DNA of 64,000 bases from Hirundichthys speculiger (GCA_018398805.1 JAGFBZ010000259.1:301001-365000); one strand, 5' to 3'; shown: positions 20,988 through 48,546, counted from the first letter of the stretch. The notes: a model not told the origin generated them from the sequence alone. Program-made: numbers and translations.

Positions 20988-22995
20988 TACACATACATAT
21001 ATATTATTCTGGCAGTAAGGAGGTATACATTTTGGTAATCCCAACTGACCTAAACTGATGAAAGGTTTAGTTTGATTTAATGCCAGGCAGTGAGGGAAAA
21101 AAAGCTGTGTCCGTTTATACAGTGCATGTAAGCTTCAGATTTCAACTGTATGTACGTTTGACAATGATGAAGACTCATGAAGACAATGAGACATTCTGTC
21201 AGCTCTGGTGACCTATCTGAAAACCTTCTGTGAAGATGCAAGTAAAGAGGTTATTTTACAAAACTGAGTAAGCTGTAGTTTATCTTTTGAGAAGCACTGC
21301 AACCAAATAACAGGCAAAAATAAAAGTACTAGAAAAAAAAAATGAGGTCTTACTGTAATTGTGGGCTAAGGTACCCATCTACTGGGGCGGAGTGTACCGT
21401 TTCAGCATGTCAGATTTATCGCAGCAGGAGTTAATACAAACTCAACCTCTGTGGCTTCTTTAGTGTTAAAATAAAATGTAAATACTGTTAGGTGCTGGTG
21501 TGCACACTGAATCCTAATGACAATTTATTCCTTACAATCCCAAACTGCCTCTCAGTCCCCAGAGATGACCTCGCACCAAGGTGATCCAGGAAATACAGGA
21601 TAACAAATGACCATCTGGCTTCTGTTATATAATGACATGCTTTTATTGTTTACTTTTAAATTATTACATGATCTGAATGATTTTACAAAGTCTGTCAATG
21701 CTATTTGTCTGAGACTCTTGGAAAAAGCAATAATACAGTTAGGTTTCCAATGTTGTAATTTGAAATATATTTTTAAAGTTGTGGAAACATATCTACAATA
21801 GAACAGGAGTTACAAACGCAGTTTTTCTTGGGCTGTATAGTTAAGTAGTGTGTGGCAACATCTTTCATTTTTATAGTTCTTTTTTGCCTTTCAAATTACC
21901 ATCCTTGAAAGTGAAATAACATCCAATTTATTATAACCTCTATGACAGAAAGCATGAAGTACATAATGCCCTTCATGTAGGTTTCAAGAAAGTTTTACAA
22001 CTGAAGACCCACATTTACCCTTAGCAAAAAGTAGTATATTTAAGTATACTTTTAAAAAATTAGTATAAGTATTAGTATAAGTACAAGTATAGCAAGTATA
22101 CTACAGACCATATACTTTTAGTGTACTGGAAAGTATACAGATTTTATACTTTTTCGGACTAAATTGGAACATATTAATAAATACATTACATTTTAAGCAT
22201 GAGTTAATGATTTGGCCGTGTGCACCTGGAACAAAATATCCTAAGTATTATTACTTTGTGGCAGAAAGATGTAAAAAGTATACTAAAGTATAAGTTAGAA
22301 TAAGTATAAATGTAAGTCTTAGAATTAATGTACTTAGTCTTAGACTTTTGTTTATACTTTTAAGTGTAAGCCAAGTATACTTCACTATACTATTATTTAG
22401 GTGAATAAAATATAGTTTATAAAAAGTCACCTTCAAGTATTCTTCCTCATTTTTAGTAAAAAATAAGTATACTCATAATACACTTGAATAAATTTCTTTT
22501 TGGATATTCCAACCACACCTAGGTGTAGTTGGAATAATCACTGGTACGCATTTTTTTTTTTTTTGTCTAAATCCTTAAAAACCTCTTTAATCTTTCTTGG
22601 TGTTTTCAAACGAGGTGATGTAAAAGCGTTTAAAATGTTCCCCTAGACACATCATTGAAGGCTGAACTGTGCAACTCACCTAGAAACAGCAAGGAGCTCT
22701 TCATCTTCATCATCCATTTCGAGAATATTCTCCACATAGCTCCGGACACCTGGGGGGAGGGGTGGGGCAGGGAAATATCTTACATTTTCTGTGTTTTCCA
22801 AGTTTCCCTGAGAAATGTCATGTTAATACATGCGATTTCAACAATGTCGCGCTTAACATCCGGTGACGTTATAAACTTGTTTGACAATAGTACTTCTTAG
22901 CTGTTCAACGGGTGCAAGCGAATTTTAAAAACTGATTGAGAGATCTTAATTATTAAATGGTGAGAATTTCACTTACCTCTTTCCTCAATATCCAT
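7643..22995 (-). CDS. arl2bp: ARL2-binding protein (ARL2BP/BART), complete, 7 coding exons
   Basis: Coding exons on the minus strand are 22977-22995, 22680-22749, 18478-18539, 16930-17036, 16684-16769, 8110-8206 and 7643-7735. All introns are GT-AG, all phases agree, and the total is 534 nt (177 residues plus stop). The product starts MDIEER and contains the BART-domain signatures [27 protein letters not shown] and [20 protein letters not shown], which I recognise from vertebrate ARL2BP (about 163 residues in human). The family protein binds GTP-loaded ARL2 and ARL3, acts at the centrosome and ciliary base, and is linked to retinitis pigmentosa in people. Exon 2 carries an acidic stretch that makes the N terminus longer than in mammals. 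The gene lies next to rspry1 on the same strand, as in mammals. Intron 5 is 8.5 kb and full of retroelements. The start is the first ATG after a short leader, with an X-box 50 bp upstream. Confidence 0.92.
8110..8206 (-). CDS. arl2bp: arl2bp coding exon 6
   Basis: It encodes residues 115-147 ([32 protein letters not shown]), which are near-identical to the vertebrate C-terminal helices. It is separated from exon 5 by 8.5 kb of retroelements. The donor is GCT/GTGAGT. Confidence 0.93.
8573..9024. repeat. diverged repeat related to the minisatellite at 53.6-55.7 kb
   Basis: It begins with a GGGCCC...GCACC hairpin core and GACCCTATTGTATTTGGAA followed by (TTA)n, the reverse complement of the minisatellite unit. 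Three or four degenerate units based on GGCNTGGCCAATGC and CATATTTATT follow. A stretch with GACGGTTTTCACATCCCGCA follows, then the LINE. Confidence 0.6.
9025..9603 (+). pseudogene. LINE ORF2 C terminus, 5'-truncated (CR1/Rex1-like)
   Basis: The frame holds the post-reverse-transcriptase tail typical of a very common fish [50 protein letters not shown] and [12 protein letters not shown]. It lacks the catalytic domain. The 3' end is a (GGAT)n tract, as these elements have. The family name is from memory. Confidence 0.75.
9604..9645 (+). repeat. (GGAT)n microsatellite, LINE 3' tail
   Basis: About ten GGAT units directly follow the LINE stop codon region and probably derive from its 3' end. Confidence 0.85.
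9649..10464 (+). pseudogene. retroviral pol fragment: RT connection and RNase H
   Basis: A connection segment ([18 protein letters not shown]) is followed by an RNase H fold with acidic residues in LVDGSS (about 10063), AIELITL and TDSQYAF. It is open over 270 codons but ends at a stop before integrase. The 5' pol is missing. Confidence 0.7.
10846..11097 (+). pseudogene. retroviral integrase C-terminal fragment
   Basis: It shows the GPY-type module ([20 protein letters not shown], then LSHCKLQP) of gammaretrovirus-type integrases. The catalytic core between 10650 and 10846 is deleted or scrambled. Confidence 0.65.
11325..11930 (+). pseudogene. retroviral env-like fragment
   Basis: 201 open codons with several cysteines and N-glycosylation sites (NISS, NRT, NLS) and a basic RAKR cluster near residue 139. 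It sits between integrase remnants and the LTR. No transmembrane or fusion segment follows, because the frame ends at the SINE. It is called from position and composition. Confidence 0.5.
11930..12194 (-). repeat. tRNA-derived SINE
   Basis: On the minus strand the head reads like a tRNA, with a box A (TAGCTCAGTTGG) and box B (GGTTTGATCCC) at the usual spacing, followed by a body common in fish genomes (AAGGCACTGAACCC-like region, and AAGCGGTTTACATTGGCC on the plus strand). It is inserted in the env remnant. Confidence 0.75.
12382..12393 (+). other. polypurine tract
   Basis: AACAGGAGGGAA directly before TGTTGG, the first bases of the 3' LTR. This is the normal position of the retroviral plus-strand primer. 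Confidence 0.6.
12395..13302 (+). repeat. 3' LTR of the plus-strand retrovirus
   Basis: It begins TGTTGG after the polypurine tract, has AATAAA at about 13160, and is proposed to end ...GGCAACA at 13302, giving TGTT/AACA ends. Length 908 bp. The right edge is tentative because no second LTR is present. Confidence 0.5.
13303..13960 (+). repeat. unclassified GC-rich repeat with LINE/SINE-type tail
   Basis: The tail GAATTTCCCCCTTGGGGGA then TCAATAAAGTATA is shared in form with 32785-32853 and 52620-52650 and is typical of fish non-LTR elements. The body is GC-rich and not recognised. Confidence 0.45.
13961..14560. repeat. unclassified dispersed repeat
   Basis: The segment CTCTGAGTAGATT...CTGGATTCAAGCTGG (about 14357-14440) recurs at about 62320-62395, so this is interspersed repeat DNA. 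No coding potential. Confidence 0.45.
14895..15274 (+). mobile_element. short hAT-like element, family 1, copy 1
   Basis: Ends CAGTGATTCCCAAAGTGTGG and TTTGGGAATGGCTA; target duplication CATTATGG on both sides (14887-14894 and 15275-15282). Non-coding, 380 bp. Three more copies are at 29360, 46403 and 51240. Confidence 0.85.
15360..16461 (+). mobile_element. non-autonomous hAT-like element, family 2, copy 1
   Basis: Ends TAGGGGTGCACGATAA and TTATCGAGCATCCCTA; perfect 8 bp duplication TTCACAAG (15352-15359 and 16462-16469). 1102 bp, no transposase. The interior has a YY1-like ACATGGCGGC. Other copies are 40023-42208 (reverse) and 61201-62104. Confidence 0.88.
16684..16769 (-). CDS. arl2bp: arl2bp coding exon 5
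   Basis: It encodes residues 87-115 ([12 protein letters not shown] and [15 protein letters not shown]), corresponding to the EKYIEEQLLQRIPEFNM helix of the human protein. The acceptor is TGTGTAG and the donor AT/GTAAGC. Confidence 0.9.
16930..17036 (-). CDS. arl2bp: arl2bp coding exon 4
   Basis: It encodes residues 51-86, including [20 protein letters not shown] and [11 protein letters not shown], the most conserved part of the family. The acceptor is TTATTTCAG and the donor TAT/GTGAGT in phase 0. Confidence 0.93.
17330..18420 (+). repeat. common fish interspersed repeat, split by a hAT-like insertion
   Basis: The outer parts (GATGTGGCCTATTCCAGGTA before; GGACAGGTTGCCAGTTGATT, ACAACCAATTTAGAGTCACT after) belong to one widespread fish repeat of probable LINE/SINE origin. 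Family 7 hAT-like DNA interrupts it at 17399-18221. Confidence 0.6.
17399..18221. mobile_element. non-autonomous hAT-like element, 823 bp
   Basis: Ends TAGGGGTGTGAAAA and ACTCACCCCTA; flanks CAGGGCAT and CGGGGCAT match at 7 of 8 bases. Interior inverted motifs ATATCG recur near both ends. Non-coding. Confidence 0.75.
18478..18539 (-). CDS. arl2bp: arl2bp coding exon 3
   Basis: It encodes residues 30-51 ([20 protein letters not shown]), the first helix of the BART domain. The acceptor is TTCTTCAG and the donor G/GTAGGA. It matches the mammalian segment that leads into the MDDEF region. Confidence 0.85.
18906..19527 (-). mobile_element. short transposon carrying a MADF-domain exon, copy 1
   Basis: Ends TAGGGATGCACAT and ATGTGCATCCCTA; flanks ATTGGGAC and ATTTGGAT agree at 6 of 8. 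The minus-strand frame 19174-19419 holds a MADF-like domain. A second copy lies at 26945-27565 in reverse and a fragment at 28412-28538. Confidence 0.75.
19174..19419 (-). pseudogene. MADF/Myb-SANT-like domain fragment in the transposon
   Basis: 81 residues containing [32 protein letters not shown] and [14 protein letters not shown], the pattern of a MADF DNA-binding domain (tyrosine-proline near the start, central Trp, then KWKxxRD). No transposase is adjacent, so it is an accessory-protein exon or a captured domain. Confidence 0.6.
20200..20285. repeat. (AT)n microsatellite
   Basis: About 86 bp of alternating A and T with one phase slip. Confidence 0.9.
20597..20830 (+). pseudogene. LINE ORF1-like N-terminal fragment
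   Basis: A frame beginning MPETRQKTK, then [20 protein letters not shown] and ISALQRTVD, reads as a coiled coil of the type found in fish L1 ORF1. It breaks into Tc1 and microsatellite sequence after residue 78. Confidence 0.45.
20905..20986. repeat. palindromic microsatellite (GT)n(AT)n(AC)n
   Basis: The GT tract, AT tract and AC tract form one long inverted repeat directly after the CACTG end of a Tc1 3' terminus. Confidence 0.9.
21560..21830. repeat. diverged direct repeat, copy A
   Basis: Shares ordered blocks with 24380-24650: CCAGGAAATACAGG, CTTCTGTTA, AATCTGAATGATTT-like, ATGCTATTTGT, ATACAGTTA, GTGTTGTAATCTGAAAT-like. It lies in arl2bp intron 2. Not recognised. Confidence 0.6.
22030..22500. 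repeat. AT-rich repeat of AAGTATA motifs
   Basis: More than a dozen copies of AGTATA or TATACT in both orientations, a pattern of a known type of fish short inverted-repeat element. Non-coding, in arl2bp intron 2. Confidence 0.5.
22680..22749 (-). CDS. arl2bp: arl2bp coding exon 2
   Basis: Residues 7-30. The acceptor follows a C-rich tract (CCCCAG) and the donor is AG/GTGAG. It encodes an acidic segment ([10 protein letters not shown]) that is not conserved in mammals, so this is the least certain internal exon, although both phases fit perfectly. Confidence 0.75.
22977..22995 (-). CDS. arl2bp: arl2bp coding exon 1
   Basis: It holds the start codon and residues 1-6 (MDIEER) plus one base of codon 7. 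The donor reads GAG/GTAAGTG. It is too short to appear as a reading frame and was found from the splice pattern and the phase required by exon 2. Confidence 0.8.
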
Positions 22996-23044
22996 TTGTT
23001 CAAGGTAACCGTTACTACTCTAGGTGGATCTAAGAGAACGTACT

Positions 23045-23058
23045 GTTACCAAGGAAAC
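23045..23058. promoter_or_regulatory. X-box (RFX site) in the arl2bp promoter
   Basis: GTTACCAAGGAAAC is a close match to the RFX X-box, with two half sites GTTACC and GGAAAC around a short spacer. It ends 50 bp upstream of the arl2bp start codon. RFX factors control ciliary genes in vertebrates, and ARL2BP is a ciliary protein, so the placement makes sense. A CCAAT motif on the minus strand lies about 55 bp further upstream, near 23109-23113. Confidence 0.6.
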
Positions 23059-23136
23059 GGCGATCACATGAGCCACTTTATGTCCGGTCCGCCGCAACAG
23101 TCTGCGCTCATTGGTTCCGACCTTTGAGTTACATGA

Positions 23137-23936
23137 TCTCACATTGAAGACATAAACTGGAGAAGAGCCTGGCTCCTACCACATAAATACTGCATCTCAA
23201 ACAAAGCTAAAGAAGTCCACTTCAAAATTCTACACAACATATACCCTGTCAACTGTGTCATTGCTAAATTTACAGATGTTAATGACTCCTGTACTTTTTG
23301 TAACAACGAAACAGAAACATCTCTGTATTTATTTTTTTGCTGTGACATATCCAAAAAAAGTTGGAGTGATCTTGAGTTTAATTTTTTCAATGCTGCTAAA
23401 TCTGTTTATTTACTTAACATTAAAGATATTATTTGTTACTTTGATTATCCTAAAGATCGTGCTCTTGAACACCTAATGAATTTTATCATTATTTACGCTA
23501 AATTCTTTATTCACAAATGAAAATTTGCTGGCGCTACTCCTAAATTTGCCCCTTTTCTATTAGAATTAAATTCTCTCATTAAATCTTTATTTGATAAACA
23601 ACAAAAAAAGCAATATATTTTTAAGCAACTATGAAGTTTTTCCCTGTATTCTCTGACTAACCTTTTTATAACTGTCTTGACCTTTCCTTAGTTTTCTATG
23701 CATCTGATTCTATTCCTCATACCTGTTTTATTTATTTTATTCATCATTTATTTACTTACTCATCTTTATTATTATGACTGTTACCTTCATTATCGATATT
23801 ATGACTTCTTATTTATACTATATATTTTTATAATTTACTCCATCATTGTATGTGCTGTACCACATTATTGTATACCTTGTTGATTTTTGTATAGCAAGAT
23901 TTGTTAATAAAGTTAAAAAAAAACAAAAAACATTTA
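23137..23936 (+). mobile_element. 5'-truncated L1-type LINE in the arl2bp promoter region
   Basis: 800 bp ending in AATAAAGTT and a poly(A) tail (23910-23930), with a 10 bp target duplication AGTTACATGA (23127-23136 and 23937-23946). It encodes the C terminus of ORF2 with a zinc-binding CxxC...H region (VHFKILHNIYPVN, SCTFCNNETETSLYLFFCCD). One in-frame TGA at 23517 interrupts an otherwise open frame to 23632, so the copy is young. Confidence 0.88.
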
Positions 23937-24379
23937 AGTTACATGACAATGTCAAAGGTTATGTTATTATTTTAACCAAGGTCAGTAAGAGATTAACTTA
24001 GACACAACTTTGTTTTTAGTACTGGAATACTACCCCGGACATTTTACATTGAATACTTCTGCTATTCTTCAGTACATTAAATACACCTGTCAGCCAACTA
24101 CTTTGAGAACAGCTATTAGTTCAAGAAAATCTGGTAACATTTATTTTTCCCTTTCCTTTTTTTCTCTTAAATCATCCCAGTGGATAAAACCCACTTAAAA
24201 GTGTCACATTTAAATTTTGGCACAAGTCATTCAAAAGAATCACATTAACAGACATTTATTACAAATATCACAAATCAGCAAACATCTCTTCAATAAATCA
24301 CATCTTTGGGAACTCTGGGGCATGTTTCTTTTATAGATATTTACATATACCACACAACTTATTGTTAAATCCTGAACTT

Positions 24380-24650
24380 CATATCCAACTCCATGTGAAA
24401 GGTGCTCCAGGAAATACAGGGAAACCAATGTTGACAGTCTTCTGTTACACTAAGAGATGAATATTATTTGTAGAATCATTCAAATATAATCTGAATGATT
24501 TAAGAACTTATGTTCATGCTATTTGTACAAGTAAACATTTCCATAAACAATGATACAGTTAAAACTATTCAGTGTTGTAATCTGAAATTTAAAAAAAAAT
24601 TTCTTCAATAGTTGTACAAACAAAACTTTTCCTGAATCACAATCTGTCAT
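24380..24650. repeat. diverged direct repeat, copy B
   Basis: Partner of 21560-21830, in the same orientation, between rspry1 and arl2bp. Confidence 0.6.
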
Positions 24651-25548
24651 ACATTTATTTTGTCACCCGTTTCCAGAATACAGTTCAGTAAACCCAGAGA
24701 TGCTTCAAGTAAAAGGACAGATAGAAAAAAGGCAGTAACATAAGCAGAAAACACAGAGGGAGTGAGATGGAGAAATAAACTGAGAGCGTGTGTTATATTG
24801 TTCAGAGGACAGAGAGGGAAAGCACATTTAACCCAGTTATGATCTATTGAACTGAACAATGAAATTGACTTTTTTCATGTTAAATTATGTAAGACAGAAA
24901 TTCCTCAGACTGTTGTCATTTGGGGCCAATAAAGCATATCTGTATTTTTGATAGTGGAGCTCACATATTGTAGGTCATGTCAACATGCTGTTTTGTTGTT
25001 GTGTTTTGTTTTTTTGGCAAGCAACACACTGTCCACTTCATATAAATGTCAATCTTTAGAAAAAACAAAATGATTTTCCAGCCAATGTCTATGTTCATCA
25101 TTTATAATGTGAAATTATAATCACATCTTGGGGACTGAAATTTGCATTTTAAACAGATGTATTTGTCATCACAAACAAAAATGAAAACATAGTTACTTGA
25201 CATGAACTCAACTCGTGGCGTAGCTAAAGTCAAGACTGTAGCTAAACTGTTAGCACCAAAGAATACCAGATGAATTCAGGTAGAAATTGAATTACTCTTC
25301 ACGCTATCTAATGCCATATTTGAACAGGGGCATTATCAGTACATAACATTTCTGTCGATTTTAATCCCTGTCTGCATCGTAATTATCATAAGTTTTCTGT
25401 TTACCGTTTGTGTTGACTTTTATGTAAGACAACTGAAATTACACGTCTCAAGTCTCTTGACATCAACAGCAAAATCTTACATTTTGCTCAAAATGACAAC
25501 TACTGGTGGGTCATCCATTAATACAGACAGTAGAACTGCTCAAATAGT
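24651..25548. other. rspry1 3' flank, no gene seen
   Basis: A LINE-type tail (GTCATTTGGGGCCAATAAAG) sits at about 24914-24940 on the plus strand. The rest is unrecognised and may include rspry1 3' UTR if the distal signal at 24654 is used. Confidence 0.4.
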
Positions 25549-25554
25549 TTTATT
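25549..25554 (-). terminator. candidate rspry1 polyadenylation signal
   Basis: AATAAA on the minus strand about 600 bp past the rspry1 stop, just beyond a poly-C tract (poly-G on the plus strand). Another candidate lies at 24654-24659. Motif and position only. Confidence 0.3.
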
Positions 25555-25562
25555 CCTTTTTT

Positions 25563-25632
25563 TTTGGGGGGGGGGGGGTTTTGGGGGGGGGGGGGGGGGG
25601 GTTTGGGGGGGGGGGGGGGGGGGGGGGGGGGG
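25563..25632 (+). repeat. poly-G tract
   Basis: About 70 bases, nearly all G apart from two short T interruptions. It is within the likely rspry1 3' UTR, where the transcript strand is poly-C. Confidence 0.9.
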
Positions 25633-26158
25633 CTGCCCCAAAATAACAACAATTCACAGATCTATGGCCTAATCACAGTACCTGTACCTTGGATGTAATA
25701 CTGTAAAGTCTGATCTTCAGCTACCAACATCGCCAGGATTGACACAGGTCATGTGATTAAACAGAAAAAGCCTATGAACTCAAAGAACAGGGGAATCCTC
25801 AGATTTGAAAGGATGTTTCTTGATACGTTTTACACAAATGATAAGCTGGTTCCATCTGTAATTGAGATAAATCGTCTTTGGATTTTTCAGACACCGTTGG
25901 ACTCTTGTCGTTGCTTCTGAAATGAGTTTTCAGGAGGATAGAAAAGAGGGGATTTAAGCAGATGAGGAAAAGCTCCTTGGGATCCAGCTGTGGTTTGATA
26001 TCTCCTGTCTCTGTTCTTCATCTCTCCATCACTGCCTCTCCCGAACAAAACTTGACTCTGTTCACATTACAACATCGTGGTACCTTTCTCGCCGCCCTGC
26101 TGGGTGAGAGGAGATTGGAGGCCCTGTGTGTCTCTCCTTAAGAAAGTCAGGAAAAGTG

Positions 26159-45578
<19,420 letters not shown>

Positions 45579-45770
45579 ATCATTTGGAGAACTTGGTTAT
45601 GGGGGATTCCTGCCCCAGTGGACTGGATGGGGTCCATGTAAATGATCATACTGTGGCCAAGCAGAGATTTGTTTGGGCGTAACTCTATATGGTTGCTTAA
45701 CTCGATGAGTCAAAGAGAAAAAGCTTCTTGATACAACAGAAGCTTGGGTCAAGCTCTCCTCCAAGGCTCC
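45579..45770 (-). promoter_or_regulatory. rspry1 5' UTR in coding exon 1, with overlapping two-codon uORF
   Basis: The stretch between the acceptor ATCTTAG (ending at 45771) and the first rspry1 ATG. An upstream ATG-ATA-TGA (45583-45575) overlaps the main start codon, so the hydrophobic N terminus may be translated by reinitiation or be skipped in favour of Met44. Confidence 0.5.
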
Positions 45771-46402
45771 CTAAGATGTGAAAGAGAGAGACAGAAAGAT
45801 AATCATCATGCAAACTGGAACTGGCATCAGCAGCTCTTAAAAACTGCTGCAAAAATAAATCTTAACAGATTTCAGATAAACAGGTGAGAATTCATGACAA
45901 AAACATGATTTAAAGGTCTCATTCCATTGTATTTCCATTAGTTTTGCGGTGGTTTTTACTCTGAAATAATGCCCTGACAGTTAGTTTCAATGAAAAATAT
46001 GCTACGGCCGTCTTGTTTCAAGCTGTTTTAGTCAAGTGAAACCGAGGACGGGGACAGTACAAGAGGATTTTTATGAGTATTAACGATATGCAAATGTTTC
46101 GCCTCTGATTGGCTAACAGCACTGTGACGCTCCCTCTACTGGGTTCTCCTTTAGGTGGTTTCCGTCAAATTAGATAGCAATAACCGGCAACAAATAGCAA
46201 AACATGCAAAAAATGTCATCAGAGATACAGCCATATTGTTTTTGATCATGGCCAAAAAACTCTGACACCCAGTTATCAAATTTTAGGTTGGAAGATTATA
46301 AATTTAGTAAGCTAACGTTACTCTCCAGGTAGAAATTACCAGGTGGTTATGGACAACGTTACCATACCTATAGCTTGTCCCTATGTCACCCATGCTATTG
46401 CC
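45771..46402. other. rspry1 intron 5' to coding exon 1, no gene seen
   Basis: Contains AGGTCTCATTCCATTGTATT and other repeat-like phrases but no boundaries could be set. Confidence 0.35.
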
Positions 46403-46762
46403 CAATGATTCCCAAAGTGTGGGCCGTCGCGGTACTGCAGGTGGGCTGTGAGAGGTCATTAAAATTAAACAAATATGTTTTAGATCCTCGATCTTTTTAA
46501 AATCTGTTTTTAATTACTGTAAAATATTAACGACATGATTTAAAAACATTAGGAAGTAACAAAACAAACCAGTTAAGTGTTATTCTATTGTCATCTTAAC
46601 TTAATATGACAAGTGTCACCTTATTTGTTGACCCCTTACATTAATATCAGAACATGGTTCCTAGTCTTGTATGTTGATTACAGTTGTAAAGGTTTCGGTG
46701 GGCCACAGAGATTTTTCACATTTCAAATTGGGCCTTGGTGTTCTGAAGTTTGGGAATGGCTG
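46403..46762 (+). mobile_element. short hAT-like element, family 1, copy 3
   Basis: Ends CAATGATTCCCAAAGTGTGG and TTTGGGAATGGCTG; flanks CTATTGCC and CTGTAGCC match at 6 of 8 bases. Confidence 0.8.
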
Positions 46763-47063
46763 CTGTAGCCTATTAACGAGTAGAATAACATGCTATAAAA
46801 CAACAACTGTAGTTGGGGGGGGGTCGTTTCTACCTACAGCCTGTGAGCTGGTGGTGGATCGTTGTGATGGCACAGATCCAGGTTTTAAGCACAACTTATC
46901 CGCTACTGCCGGTACCGTAATTTGAACAGTCACTTTGGTTGAAATGATCAGAACACACAAGTAAAGTTGCATTATACTTCGCTGGTGGTGTTCCGGAAAT
47001 AAATTCTAACCATTTCCTCTGTATAACCTTTTTCTTAGGCAAGCCATGCAATGTAGATTTGTT

Positions 47064-47805
47064 ATTGGCCACGGTTACATGATGTTTTTTAATTCGGAAT
47101 TAATAATTCCGAATTAAACTATTTTCCTTCGAGTTTACATGGAAATAGTAATTTCAAATTGAGGTTTACATGGAAAACACATTTGTTCGGCTTTATCCAA
47201 CTCCGCTTTAGGTCTGGGGGTTGGGAAGGGTTCTGATTGGATGGGGGGGCGGACGTCTTTACGTCTACCGGAAGAAAACAAACTTAGCACAACTCGGTTA
47301 GCAACAACATTCCACTTATTTTTGACCTGGGTGGCGTCTCCATCTGTGAAACCTCCTTCATTTAACCTGGCCGCTACAACTTTGAAAAGCTCACAATTTT
47401 TATGTTTCCTGCCATCTGTTCTTTTAATTATTTCCAGTTCCTCCAAGCTATTTATTAAATAAATCATCTCTGCTCTTGACCACCGTTTACTGCGTGCTGC
47501 CATCTTGAAACTTTGTTTTGAAAACAAGCCCAGCGAGGAATATAAGCGTCATCGCGACAGACGGGCAAGAGAACGAGCATGCGCAGAAAGATGGGAATTA
47601 ATTTAAAGCAGAATGAGTGTAAACATGACAGCGGAATTATTTTATTCGGAATTAAAATCAGAATAAACCAGACACTTACTTTGGAATTAAGTTTAATTCG
47701 GAATTGACATTTTCATTTGGAATTAGGGGTTTACATGGTAACTTTTATACGGATTTAACTTTAATTCTGAATTAAAGAGGAATTAAACTTCCCATGTAAA
47801 CGCAC
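47064..47805 (-). mobile_element. short transposon carrying a Myb/SANT-like exon, copy 1
   Basis: Ends GGTTACATGATG...AATTC and its imperfect inverse GAATT...CCCATGTAAACG. It is rich in GGAATTAA words near both ends. A second copy lies at 57009-57756. The target duplication is not clear. Confidence 0.75.
47135..47527 (-). CDS. Myb/SANT-like DNA-binding protein fragment of the transposon, copy 1
   Basis: 130 codons starting MFSKQSFKMAARSKRWSRAE; pattern RWSRAEMIYLINSLEEL ... CELFKVVAARLNEGGF ... VKNKWNVVANRV is a Myb/SANT-like trihelix of the accessory-protein type found beside PIF/Harbinger transposases. The frame is intact, then runs into the inverted repeat. Confidence 0.55.
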   Translation of the reverse strand: MFSKQSFKMAARSKRWSRAEMIYLINSLEELEIIKRTDGRKHKNCELFKVVAARLNEGGFTDGDATQVKNKWNVVANRVVLSLFSSGRRKDVRPPIQSEPFPTPRPKAELDKAEQMCFPCKPQFEITISM

Positions 47806-47894
47806 GGAATGTGATGTTTTCCGGGGGCGGGGTTACGAGCCACTGCATAGCCAGACTGGTACGCCTTTTACGATCTGCTCGTGTTTCCGGCTGT

Positions 47895-48546
47895 CAGCGT
47901 TGCCAGGTGTACGATAATTGTCATATTTATACAATAATTTGGCCCTCTGTACGATCAATAATCCAAAAAAAGGCCAAATCTACGATAATTTTACCATTCC
48001 AAATTATTGCCTCCCGCAACTGTCTGTCAGAGAGTGTTTTTTTTTTTTTTTTTTTTTGTGAACCCTGAAGGCATCTGTTCCCATGTAATACTTTCCAGCC
48101 AATCGTGCTTTGCTGAGGGGGAGATCCGAGTGTTAGTCCTCAGAACGACGAGCATTATAGGCTGAGCCCGCCACACGAGACGCTCACAGTCAGGACCATA
48201 TCAGGAAGTCGAGCGAGCGAGATTTAAACACTTTAATCAGAAGAGAAAAAACAAGGGAAAAAAATATTGTCTCCAGGCCTCATAATTTGGCTCTTAGTTC
48301 CCACCTCTCATTCATTTTTGTGGAACACATTAGTCAAACTTAACTGTGAGTTGGGGCTGATGTGGTGCCGTTAACCCATTCAGTACTGACGCCACGAAGC
48401 TGAGTGTCTGTGGGACGCTATTTAACACTAGAGTGATTATACTTGACTATAGCGCGTCATTGGGCTTGTTATTTTGGTTATGACAGATGAACGATAATGT
48501 TGAGTCTCTGGTACGAGAATCCTACATTTCCCACCTGGCAACGCTG
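47895..48546. mobile_element. non-autonomous hAT-like element, 652 bp
   Basis: Ends CAGCGTTGCCAGGTGTACG and ACCTGGCAACGCTG; perfect duplication CCGGCTGT (47887-47894 and 48547-48554). Contains a poly-T tract at 48038-48057. Confidence 0.88.

Larger units (their letters stand above)
20030..21148. mobile_element. Tc1-like element of Sleeping Beauty type with foreign interior
   Basis: Ends CAGTTGAAACCAGAAGTTTA and, inverted, CAGTTGAAATCTGAAGCTTA, each followed by CAT(A/G)CACTG, sit between TA dinucleotides. The interior holds an (AT)n tract, an L1 ORF1-like frame, and the 3' end of a second Tc1 element, so it is a nested mosaic. A tail fragment of the same family is at 43690-43783. Confidence 0.75.
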
